Below, piece after piece: positions 19,035 to 27,317 of a stretch of DNA of 64,000 bases. The notes under the pieces are model-generated. The model searched no databases and was not told the origin of the DNA. It saw nothing but the letters and a program-made list of their open reading frames with translations. Every line of letters begins with the position of its first letter. Positions within the stretch are counted from its first letter, which is position 1. The position numbers were made by a program, and so were the translations under genes. Source of the DNA: Gillisella terrae (GTDB taxonomy: Bacteria > Pseudomonadota > Alphaproteobacteria > Rhizobiales > Rhizobiaceae); contig NZ_SSOA01000009.1 in assembly GCF_004801395.1 (NCBI RefSeq), positions 62,001 to 126,000 on the forward strand, in the 5' to 3' direction.

Positions 19035-20125
19035 GCAGTGTCTCCTTGGGCAACCAGCACGTCTGTCAGCAACAGCAGCACCAGCGCCTGACCATAAGGG
19101 GTCGGTAGGTTGGGAATTTTACGATAAAACTCAAGATCATGGCCCATCGGCGTGCCATCAGAAACGCCATGCACAACGCCTTCGTCGTCAATCTGGCGCA
19201 TGATGGCGGCAAGTGCGCGATCCGCATGGGCCTTGTCGTCGGGTTCGAGAATGCCCGCCTCAATGCCGCGCAAAATGCCATAGGCAATGCCAGCGGCGGC
19301 GGAGGTTTCGGTGGGCGATGTGGGATCATTAAGAAGCGTGTGGAAAGCGCCATCGGGCCTTTGAAACGCTTTGAGCGACGCCACCTGACTTTGCAAAACA
19401 TGGCTTAAAAAGCGCTTGTCTTTGGCCTCCAGACCCGGCACCAGAAAGAACAGTTCCGGAATGGCAACGGTGATCCACGCATTGCCGCGCGCCCAGAAAG
19501 CCTTGGCAAAATTATGCCGTCCGTTGAACGTCCAGCCATGGTACCAAAGCCCGGTGACGGGATCGGACAAATAACGGGCATGGATCATAAATTGATGCAC
19601 CGCTTCATCCACCCAGTCCTTGCGATCAAAAAACACACCGGCGCGGGCCAAAAACAAGGCGGCCATAAACAGGGTATCATCCCAAAGCTCCCCCTCGTTC
19701 AGCCGTTCTTTGACCACATGCTGAAAGCCGCCGCCTTCGGTTTTTGGCAGGCTTTTCACCAGCCAATCGGCCCAATCCTGCACCAAGGCTTCAAAATCGG
19801 GGCGATCGACATGTTCAATCAAAATTGCCAGCGGCAGCATGGGCGCTGTGCTGTTGATCTGGCGGGGCGGCAGACCGCGCCCGATCTGCATGGCATACCA
19901 ATCGACCAGATCATCAAGGGCGGCCTTGTCTTTTGCCGCCAAAGCGCGGCGCAAGAAACCATAAAGGCCAACGCCCACTTCCCAGTCCCATTCATCAAAT
20001 TGAATGCCCCGGCCTGCATCAGCGCCAACCAGCCCTTCTTGAATGCCTTTCAGGCGGCTGAAGGCACCGGCCACGCGATCAATGGTCTGTTGCAATGCGT
20101 GAGCGTTCATAATCTTCCCATCCAT
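19031..20125 (-). CDS. GH105 unsaturated rhamnogalacturonyl hydrolase
   Basis: A 364-aa (alpha/alpha)6-barrel enzyme of the YteR/YesR type. The catalytic Asp lies in GELWDDTLFMAALFLARAG near residue 145, and YHGWTF, NFAKAFWARGNAW and ETSAAAGIAYG are family signatures. GH105 enzymes remove the 4,5-unsaturated galacturonate from lyase-generated rhamnogalacturonan oligomers inside the cell. The open frame extends to 20203, but that overlaps the upstream gene; ATG 20125 has GGTGGA upstream and sits 13 bases after the previous stop. ATG 20110 is also possible. It forms an operon with the 845-aa protein before it and GH28 after it. Confidence 0.9.
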   Translation of the reverse strand: MDGKIMNAHALQQTIDRVAGAFSRLKGIQEGLVGADAGRGIQFDEWDWEVGVGLYGFLRRALAAKDKAALDDLVDWYAMQIGRGLPPRQINSTAPMLPLAILIEHVDRPDFEALVQDWADWLVKSLPKTEGGGFQHVVKERLNEGELWDDTLFMAALFLARAGVFFDRKDWVDEAVHQFMIHARYLSDPVTGLWYHGWTFNGRHNFAKAFWARGNAWITVAIPELFFLVPGLEAKDKRFLSHVLQSQVASLKAFQRPDGAFHTLLNDPTSPTETSAAAGIAYGILRGIEAGILEPDDKAHADRALAAIMRQIDDEGVVHGVSDGTPMGHDLEFYRKIPNLPTPYGQALVLLLLTDVLVAQGDTA

Positions 20126-20138
20126 AGCGTCCACCCGA

Positions 20139-22676
20139 TTATTGAATTTGTGTGCGTTGAAAAAGCGGACCCATCCCATCCGCAGGAGCCGCCTCACTGT
20201 CATAGGTCAGCGTGGGAACGGGCTGTTCATGCGCAAACGGCTGTTCCTCTTGCCCGATCAAAAACCGGCCATCGTAATTCAGCTGCAATGTCTCCGCCCC
20301 CGGAGGCGACACCCGCAGCACAAGGCTTTCAGCATCAAACCCGATGGGGGTTGCCCGCAATCGATCCATGAAAGCGGCAAAATCAGCCTCATTGCCGCTG
20401 CCTACCACGGCGACCCAACCGGAGATCGGCGTATTGCTGCGCACCTCGCGGCCTGCCATGGCCCCCGTCTCCATCATCTCAAGACCATGGCTGTTATAAA
20501 GACCGGCAAACCCGTGCGCTGATCGCGCAAAAAGCCAGTTTTTTTCCAAAATAATCTCGTCCAGACCATCGCGGCCGAGATAGGCATGGGTCAGAGGCAA
20601 GCGACTCTTGCGGCTGTCAAAAATCATCAAGGCAATATCGCGATGCTGGGCAACACGCGGCAAAATGCCGTTTCCAGCCCAATAGGATGGGCGTTGATGG
20701 CCCCACGGATCATCCTCGCCAGGATTGTTGATCCACAACCGCGCCATGGGGTGGCCAGCCAGCCGAATATCCAGCACATGCTGCTGGTGCCCACGGGTGC
20801 CGGTTTTATGGTCAACCACGGTGGAAAGCTGCGAGGCCTCGGTTTTGAACACCACCAGTTTGCCGCTTTCCAGCCCTTGCGCATAGCGCGCCTCGATACA
20901 GCGACCGGGGACGATGTGTGCCAATGCCTCAAGATCGGTGGGCGGCGTGTAGGATGACGCACAAAACATTGGCAAGGATGCCACGCCACCATTCAACCAG
21001 CCCTTGCCAAACGCCACCCAGGCAAAGGGCGCAAGCTCGGTCAGCGGACCAGCCCGCAACTCTTTATCATAGGCGCGACCTTGCGAGCCAGCAGGCACGC
21101 CCGCAAGCGTATGCAGCGCAATCATGCGGAAAATCAGATCGAGCTGATGGCGGGCGCGGCTGGCAATCTCGCTTGGCGCAAATTTCTCCAAAGCCAGCAG
21201 GCCAATAAAATCAATCGGGTAATAGGCCGCCGAGTTCCATTCGGCGAGACCGTGGGCCTCCACACTGTCAAACCATTTGTTCAGGCGCTCGACAGCAAGC
21301 GCCGCCTGCTCGCGCCCGACGCGCTGTGAAGCCGAAAACACCGAATCCGGCAGCAATTGCCCGGCCAGAAGCTGGCTTGTGTGAAAGCACAGCACATGGT
21401 TTTCACTCCAGAACCACATGGTGTCATTGCCCGGCTCATCCACCCAATAGCGATAGGACAGAACCGATTGCTGCACACGGTCTCGCAGATCATCAGGCAA
21501 AATCTCGGCAAAATCCGCCAGCAGCCACAGCAATGGCACCATGATAAAATCGGAGCAGTCCTTTCGCCAATCAATCGAATCCAGCGTATCATTCACCAAT
21601 TGGCGGAGAATGGTTTGGTCGATCTCACCGCTGGCGGCCATGGCCAGAACCCGGCCAATGCGCGGCGCGCCGAAGCGGGCGGAATAAATCAGGGCCTCCC
21701 GCTTTCGCATCTCCAGCGTAGCAGCCCCCGGCGGCAGGGCCAGATCGGACATAAAGGCCGCATCGATTGTGCGGCTTACGGTGCCTGCCCCTTCCCCAAG
21801 CCGCAATCGTACCCCATGATAGCCGTCGGGCAAGTCATGCGTTTCGGGAATCAGCAGCCGTGTTGCGCCCGCCTTGAGCACCACGGTTTGCGACACCAAA
21901 ATTGCGCGATCATGCCCGTGGCTGAAAACCTCAATCGCAACGGCTAGATCATTTTCAGGTGCCGCATCAAACATAAGCTCCAGCGGTTGGCGCACAAACA
22001 CATCGCAAGACGGCCGCACACCGCGCACCAGCGCTTCCAGCCGGGCCAGTTCCGCACCATCAAGAGCCACCGGCAACACAACAGCAATCGGCTGCGGATC
22101 GGTGACCTCCAGCTCAACAAACCAGAATGTATCGCGCTCCGCCAGATCTTCCGTGTGTATCAGAATGTCGTTTTCACCCGCCACCAGCTGAAGCGACACA
22201 TCTGTCACTGATTCGACATTGCGGCGAAAGGGCTCGAATCGCACCTGCTCATTGCCATTGACGAAGATGCGCACCCCGCCACAGGTCTTGACCCTCAAGC
22301 TCAAGCGGCGATCAGCATCAACCCGAAAACCACCTCTAAGCCAACGACGAACATGGTGAGGCACGTGCCAGAAATTGGTAAACTCAACCCGGCGATTGGC
22401 ACCCGGCAGGTTGAGATGAGATGGCTCCCAAGACACATCCGGCGCAATGTCGCGCCCCACCATGGTTGCCCAGAAAGCCTTGCGACACGGCAGATCACCC
22501 ACATCGACGAAGCCATTGATGAAACGGTAATTGGCGCGATCCTGCGCAACCGCAGCCTCGCCCGGAAAATAGGTGGCAGACAAATGCGACACAACCCAGG
22601 ACGTGATTGTCTCACCATGGTGTACTACATACACGGGATCGTTATCGCCTTTTGTCAGCGGGTTAAAATGAGCCAT
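20139..22676 (-). CDS. Unrecognised 845-aa protein, first gene of the pectin-oligomer operon
   Basis: I do not recognise the family. Residues 1-200 look like beta-sandwich material (FVNGNEQVRFEPF, GENDILIHTEDLAERDTFWF), as in carbohydrate-binding or jelly-roll domains. Residues 330-600 look helical with aromatic clusters (WRKDCSDFIMVPLLWLLADF, MWFWSENHVLCFHTSQLLAG, AEWNSAAYYPIDFIGLLALE), like the (alpha/alpha) toroids of heparinase-type lyases or GH105-like enzymes. The last 200 residues are beta-rich, again as in heparinase II/III proteins. There is no signal peptide. It precedes GH105 and GH28 in one operon, so a cytosolic enzyme on rhamnogalacturonan fragments is likely; the reaction is unknown. 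Confidence 0.8.
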   Translation of the reverse strand: MAHFNPLTKGDNDPVYVVHHGETITSWVVSHLSATYFPGEAAVAQDRANYRFINGFVDVGDLPCRKAFWATMVGRDIAPDVSWEPSHLNLPGANRRVEFTNFWHVPHHVRRWLRGGFRVDADRRLSLRVKTCGGVRIFVNGNEQVRFEPFRRNVESVTDVSLQLVAGENDILIHTEDLAERDTFWFVELEVTDPQPIAVVLPVALDGAELARLEALVRGVRPSCDVFVRQPLELMFDAAPENDLAVAIEVFSHGHDRAILVSQTVVLKAGATRLLIPETHDLPDGYHGVRLRLGEGAGTVSRTIDAAFMSDLALPPGAATLEMRKREALIYSARFGAPRIGRVLAMAASGEIDQTILRQLVNDTLDSIDWRKDCSDFIMVPLLWLLADFAEILPDDLRDRVQQSVLSYRYWVDEPGNDTMWFWSENHVLCFHTSQLLAGQLLPDSVFSASQRVGREQAALAVERLNKWFDSVEAHGLAEWNSAAYYPIDFIGLLALEKFAPSEIASRARHQLDLIFRMIALHTLAGVPAGSQGRAYDKELRAGPLTELAPFAWVAFGKGWLNGGVASLPMFCASSYTPPTDLEALAHIVPGRCIEARYAQGLESGKLVVFKTEASQLSTVVDHKTGTRGHQQHVLDIRLAGHPMARLWINNPGEDDPWGHQRPSYWAGNGILPRVAQHRDIALMIFDSRKSRLPLTHAYLGRDGLDEIILEKNWLFARSAHGFAGLYNSHGLEMMETGAMAGREVRSNTPISGWVAVVGSGNEADFAAFMDRLRATPIGFDAESLVLRVSPPGAETLQLNYDGRFLIGQEEQPFAHEQPVPTLTYDSEAAPADGMGPLFQRTQIQ

Positions 22677-23079
22677 GAACGCCTCCCTTCGATCATGAAA
22701 TTATTTTATTGAACTTGGCGACATGATTTTCATAACATCAAACAATTTCAATTTTTTTGACGAAACTACGGGATGAATGCTTTGTCAAGTTGGAATTAAA
22801 GATGAATGAAGGGGCAAAGAGATGACTTTTAGCAATGAAAATTTATTCATTTGTTGTTTTTCTTACAGTCCTGAAACGCAAGTGCTGCTTCCAAATGCCC
22901 ATCGCTCTGACAACGGATCAAAAACTGTGCGACGTTGTAAAGTGAAGACTGCGGCAAAATCTCTCTTGGCGGCACGGGGGTGGAAGCGCTACGACTGAGC
23001 ATGGCCGAGCAGTCTTGCGCAGTCTTGCACCGTCTGCCTCAACCTTCGTGCGTGCAGTTATTAAGAGGAAGCCCATCCC
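22677..23079. other. 403-bp divergent promoter region, pectin operon / lldD
   Basis: The left third is strongly AT-rich (22690-22860), consistent with the promoter of the leftward operon. A tandem duplication of GCAGTCTTGC occurs at about 23011-23030. GAGGAAGC precedes the lldD start. No palindrome resembling the one at 16581 is evident, and no gene-like frame is present. Confidence 0.45.
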
Positions 23080-24240
23080 ATGCCTACCGCGCTTACAATT
23101 GATGATCTGAAGCGACAGGCCCGCCGCCGCGTGCCAAAAATGTTCTTTGATTATGCGGACAGTGGCGCATGGACAGAAAGCACGTATAACGCCAATGAAA
23201 GCGATTTTGGCAAAATCAAACTGCGCCAGCGGGTGCTGGTGGATATGACCAACCGTTCGCTGGCCAGCTCCATGATTGGCCAGCCGGTGACCATGCCGGT
23301 GGCAATTTCACCAACCGGCCTGACCGGAATGCAGCATGCCGATGGTGAAATTCTGGCCGCCGAAGCTGCCGAAGCCTTTGGCGTGCCTTTTACGCTTTCC
23401 ACCATGAGCATTTGCTCGATCGAGGATGTGGCTTTACACACACGCAAGCCCTTCTGGTTTCAGCTCTATGTGATGAAAGACCGCGATTTCGTCAACAATC
23501 TCATTGATCGCGCCAAAGCCGCCAAATGCTCGGCGCTGGTGCTGACGCTGGATTTGCAGATTCTGGGACAACGCCACAAAGATCTTCGCAATGGTCTATC
23601 GGCACCACCCAAGTTTACGCCCAAGCATATCTGGCAAATGGCAACCCGCCCGCTATGGTGCATGGAGATGCTCAACACCAAGCGGCGCACCTTTGGCAAC
23701 ATCGTGGGCCATGCCAAGAATGTTTCAGATCTCTCCTCACTCGCCTCCTGGACCGCAGAGCAGTTTGATCCGAAATTGTCGTGGGCCGATGTGGCGTGGA
23801 TCAAGGAGCGCTGGGGCGGCAAGCTGATCCTGAAGGGCATTCTGGATGAAGACGATGCCCGCGCCGCTGTCGATACGGGCGCGGATGCGATTATTGTGTC
23901 AAACCATGGCGGACGCCAGCTTGATGGCGCTGCGTCCTCCATCTCCATGCTACCGCGCATTGTGGCAGCGGTTGGCGACAAGATCGAAGTGCATATGGAT
24001 GGCGGTATCCGCTCAGGCCAGGATGTTTTGAAAGCTGTCGCAATGGGTGCCAAGGGCACCTATATCGGCCGCCCCTTCCTTTATGGTCTGGGCGCTGGTG
24101 GCCGCGAAGGTGTGACGCGGGCGCTGGAAATCATCGCCAAAGAGATGGATGTGACCATGGCGCTCTGCGGCAAGCGATTGCTCAGCGACGTTGATGAGAG
24201 TATTTTGCTGGACAATCCTTACAAAGCGAAAGCTCTATAA
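23080..24240 (+). CDS. lldD: FMN-dependent L-lactate dehydrogenase / alpha-hydroxy-acid oxidase
   Basis: The 386-aa TIM-barrel flavoprotein oxidises L-lactate (or a related 2-hydroxy acid) to the 2-oxo acid and feeds the respiratory chain at the inner membrane. The active-site block SNHGGRQLDGA near 285 holds the catalytic His and an Arg. ISPTGLTGMQHADGE, FWFQLYVMKDR and the phosphate-binding HMDGGIRSGQDV and GRPFLYGLGAGG are all kept. Length is that of LldD. It is a single gene with a bidirectional terminator. A mandelate or glycolate oxidase specificity cannot be excluded. Confidence 0.93.
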   Translation: MPTALTIDDLKRQARRRVPKMFFDYADSGAWTESTYNANESDFGKIKLRQRVLVDMTNRSLASSMIGQPVTMPVAISPTGLTGMQHADGEILAAEAAEAFGVPFTLSTMSICSIEDVALHTRKPFWFQLYVMKDRDFVNNLIDRAKAAKCSALVLTLDLQILGQRHKDLRNGLSAPPKFTPKHIWQMATRPLWCMEMLNTKRRTFGNIVGHAKNVSDLSSLASWTAEQFDPKLSWADVAWIKERWGGKLILKGILDEDDARAAVDTGADAIIVSNHGGRQLDGAASSISMLPRIVAAVGDKIEVHMDGGIRSGQDVLKAVAMGAKGTYIGRPFLYGLGAGGREGVTRALEIIAKEMDVTMALCGKRLLSDVDESILLDNPYKAKAL

Positions 24241-24252
24241 AGCCAAACGGAC

Positions 24253-24285
24253 AAAAGCCCTGCACGTGACCGTGCAGGGCTTTTT
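24253..24285. terminator. Bidirectional intrinsic terminator between lldD and the GH42 gene
   Basis: AAAAGCCCTGCACG (24253-24266), loop TGAC, CGTGCAGGGCTTTTT (24271-24285). Both strands end the stem with a U run, so it can stop the convergent lldD and galactoside-operon transcripts. Confidence 0.92.
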
Positions 24286-24291
24286 CAAATC

Positions 24292-26220
24292 TTACTTCCA
24301 CACCGCAACATCTTGCGGCTGGAGCACCCGATCACCCAGCACAAAGGTGCCGGACACCGGAACAGTCCACGCTTGCGAGCCATAATTAAAGGCAAAGGTC
24401 AAATTGCCACGGCGACGGATGCGGATATGGGCTGGCACATCCAGCGTTTGCAGACCCGCCTTGTTGGCAACATGCGCCAAGGTGGAGGACAGCAGCGCCT
24501 CATCGGGCCAGCAGGCCAGATAATAATGGCCGTTGTTGCCCGTCAAAGCCGGATCACCATTTTCAAACGTGCCAAGCACCTCGGCTGAGGTTTGCAGATA
24601 TTCGCGCCAGCGAATGGCCTCGCCAGACACCGCTCCGCTGACCTCATCCCCCAATCCCGGGCGAAGGGATGCCACCTGCGTTTGACGGGTGCCGGTCAAA
24701 GGTGCCAATGGGCCAGGAGGCAGATTTTCAGGAATACGGAACTGGCGATCACGCGAGCCAGAGCGTGGACCATAGAGCACAACGGCATCGGTGTTTTTGA
24801 AGGCCGCAAGCGCGCTGTCATCCACCTGCATCAGGCATGGCACAACCACCAGCTTGTAGCCCGACAGATCATCACCCGGACGCACAAAATCCACGTCCAG
24901 TCCCAGTCTGCGCAAGCCCTCGTACCAGCGAAACGCCAGTTCTTCATAGCGGAAATCCTTGCCTTGCGGCTGGATCATGGTCGCCCAATAGCTGGCGTAA
25001 TCATGCACCAGCGCAACCGAGGCTTTTTGCCCTTCAGGAAGGGGGCCGAGCGCTGCCAATTCCTTGGCAACCTGCATGGCTTCCAGGCCACCCACCGACC
25101 ATTCATCCAGACCGGGCAGATTAAGGCCCGCATGCATTTGCTCTTGCGCAAACGGGGCCTGCCGCCAGCGGAAATAGCTGACAACCTCTGCCCCATGGGC
25201 CAAAGCTTCCCACGTCCACAGCCGCACCATGCCGGGCTTGGGCACCGGGTTCCATGGTGCCCAATTGACCGGGCCGGGCTGCTGTTCCATCACCCAGAAA
25301 CGGCCTTTGCCGACCCCGCGATAGAGATCGTGATGGAAAGGGGCAATGTCGGGATGGGAGGTTTCGGCCCAGCGGTTACGCTCTTCTTCGGTGAAGGGGA
25401 ATTTCTCCACAAAACCAATCGGGTAACTATCCCAAGACGCGAGATCGAGATTGTCACCGACCTTGAAGTGGTCAAAATCCGAGACAAAGCCCATGAAATT
25501 ATGGGTCACCCAGCGACCGGGCGCATATTTTCGGATAATCTCCACCTGCATTTTATCATAGGCGGCCACCTGATCGGACGAAAATCGCCAGAAATCCAGC
25601 CGCTGGGCCGGATTGGGTTCTGTCACGGTCAAAGTCGGCAGCTCAACCTCATCAAAGCTGTTGAATTCCATCGACCAGAACACGGAAGCCCAAGCTTCAT
25701 TCAGCTGATCAGTGGTTTGATAGCGCAGCCGCAGCCAGCGGCGAAACGCCTTCAGATCTTCCTTGCCCCAAGACACTGTGGTGTCATGGCAACCATATTC
25801 ATTGTCCGTTTGCCAACCAACGATGCCGGGATGCTCACCATATCTTTTGGCAACAATCTCAACAATGCGTGCGCTCTCCTTCCACCATATTTCAGAAGAA
25901 AAGCTGTAATGGCGGCGAGAGCCAAAGCCGCGCACTTTGCCATCAGCATCATAGGGGGCAATCTCTGGAAATTCATCCATCAGCCATTTTGGCGGGGTGG
26001 CGGTGGGCGTACCCATCACCACTTTCAGGCCCGCCGCATGCAACACGTCAATGGCGCGATCCAGCCACTCGAACGAGAACTCACCCCGGCGTTTTTCCAG
26101 CCGCGACCAAGCAAATTCGCCCACACGGACAAAGGATATGCCAAGCTCAACCATGCGCTTGGCATCGAGCTCCCATTGGCTTTCTGGCCAATGCTCTGGA
26201 TAATAACAAACGCCCAGCAT
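24292..26220 (-). CDS. GH42 beta-galactosidase
   Basis: The 642-aa protein has the GH42 TIM barrel at the N-terminus (MLGVCYYPEHWPESQWE), the acid/base Glu in QTDNEYGCHDT near residue 141 and the nucleophile Glu in RFWVMEQQPGPVNW near 303. A trimerisation domain (about 390-570) and a small C-terminal beta-domain follow. There is no signal peptide, so it hydrolyses imported beta-galactosides in the cytosol. Its start codon overlaps the stop of the ATPase gene by one base (TAATG). It is the last gene of the six-gene galactoside operon and ends at the bidirectional terminator. Confidence 0.94.
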   Translation of the reverse strand: MLGVCYYPEHWPESQWELDAKRMVELGISFVRVGEFAWSRLEKRRGEFSFEWLDRAIDVLHAAGLKVVMGTPTATPPKWLMDEFPEIAPYDADGKVRGFGSRRHYSFSSEIWWKESARIVEIVAKRYGEHPGIVGWQTDNEYGCHDTTVSWGKEDLKAFRRWLRLRYQTTDQLNEAWASVFWSMEFNSFDEVELPTLTVTEPNPAQRLDFWRFSSDQVAAYDKMQVEIIRKYAPGRWVTHNFMGFVSDFDHFKVGDNLDLASWDSYPIGFVEKFPFTEEERNRWAETSHPDIAPFHHDLYRGVGKGRFWVMEQQPGPVNWAPWNPVPKPGMVRLWTWEALAHGAEVVSYFRWRQAPFAQEQMHAGLNLPGLDEWSVGGLEAMQVAKELAALGPLPEGQKASVALVHDYASYWATMIQPQGKDFRYEELAFRWYEGLRRLGLDVDFVRPGDDLSGYKLVVVPCLMQVDDSALAAFKNTDAVVLYGPRSGSRDRQFRIPENLPPGPLAPLTGTRQTQVASLRPGLGDEVSGAVSGEAIRWREYLQTSAEVLGTFENGDPALTGNNGHYYLACWPDEALLSSTLAHVANKAGLQTLDVPAHIRIRRRGNLTFAFNYGSQAWTVPVSGTFVLGDRVLQPQDVAVWK

Positions 26221-27317
26221 TATCGTGTCAAATCCCCATTGATAACCGCTTGTCCCGCCTCGTCAAACAAATGGCAGGCGCGTGCATTCAAGCCGATGGT
26301 TAGCATTTCGCCCGGTTTTGTCGCGGCCAAGCCGCCAGCCTTGACGGCCAATTCGTTGTCAGCATCGAGTGTTACGAAAAACAGCGTTTCAGAACCCAGA
26401 TATTCAGCCAGACGCACCGGCGTTTGCAAGGTCAGATCACCTTGGCCGGTGGCATCGATATGTTCCGGGCGGATGCCCAGCGTCATTTTGCCCGCCTTGA
26501 TGGTTTTGCCTTGGCCATCAAGGGTGATCAGGGCACCGCCGGGCAAAGTGACGGCAATCTTGCCGCCATCCGCAGGGGCCACCGTGACCGACACAAAGTT
26601 CATCTTGGGCGAGCCGATAAAGCCTGCGACAAAGAGATTGTTGGGGCGATGATAAAGCTCCAGCGGCGATCCCACCTGCTCGATCTTGCCAGCCGAGAGC
26701 ACCACAATCTTGGTGGCCATGGTCATGGCCTCCACCTGATCGTGGGTGACGTAAATCATCGTCGCCTGCAAATCCTGATGCAGTTTCGACAGCTCGGTGC
26801 GCATTTGCACACGAAGCGCGGCATCAAGATTGGAGAGTGGCTCGTCAAACAAAAACACATCGGGCTTGCGCACAATGGCGCGGCCAATGGCCACGCGCTG
26901 GCGCTGACCACCCGACAATTGCCCCGGCTTGCGATCCAGCAGCGCATCGAGCTGCAAGAGCTTTGCCGCCACATTGGTGCGCTCAGCAATCAGCTCTTTG
27001 GAATGGCCGGTCATTTTCAAACCAAAGCCGATATTGTCGCGCACGGTCATATGCGGATAAAGCGCATAGGACTGAAACACCATGGCCACACCGCGCTCAG
27101 ACGGGCCAACCTTGGTCATGTCCTTGCCGCCGATTTCCAAGGTGCCGGAGGAAACCTCTTCCAGCCCGGCAATGGCGCGCAGCAGCGTGGATTTGCCGCA
27201 GCCCGATGGGCCAACAAACACGCAGAACTCGCCGTCCTTCACTTCAAGGTCAACGCCTTTGATGACACTCAACGCGCCAAAATTCTTTGTGACACCTTTC
27301 AGACGCACGTCAGCCAT
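26220..27317 (-). CDS. Sugar ABC transporter ATPase, UgpC/MsmK type
   Basis: The 365-aa ATPase has Walker A GPSGCGKST (about 38-46), Q-loop FQSYALYPHMTVRDN, signature LSGGQRQRVAIGRA, Walker B VFLFDEPLSNLDA and the H-loop THDQ. A C-terminal regulatory TOBE domain (about 240-365) is present. It energises the CUT1 transporter encoded upstream in the operon. The frame opens earlier at a TTG, but ATG 27317 has GGAAGGA 7 bases upstream. The start overlaps the GH36 stop by 8 bases and the stop overlaps the GH42 start by one base. Confidence 0.93.
   Translation of the reverse strand: MADVRLKGVTKNFGALSVIKGVDLEVKDGEFCVFVGPSGCGKSTLLRAIAGLEEVSSGTLEIGGKDMTKVGPSERGVAMVFQSYALYPHMTVRDNIGFGLKMTGHSKELIAERTNVAAKLLQLDALLDRKPGQLSGGQRQRVAIGRAIVRKPDVFLFDEPLSNLDAALRVQMRTELSKLHQDLQATMIYVTHDQVEAMTMATKIVVLSAGKIEQVGSPLELYHRPNNLFVAGFIGSPKMNFVSVTVAPADGGKIAVTLPGGALITLDGQGKTIKAGKMTLGIRPEHIDATGQGDLTLQTPVRLAEYLGSETLFFVTLDADNELAVKAGGLAATKPGEMLTIGLNARACHLFDEAGQAVINGDLTR

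Noticed and set aside
24592..26652. 686-codon open frame on the plus strand across the GH42 gene and ATPase
   Set aside because: It is antisense to two clear enzymes whose motifs are intact; its protein is rich in Gln, His, Arg and Ile without domain patterns, as expected for a codon-use shadow.
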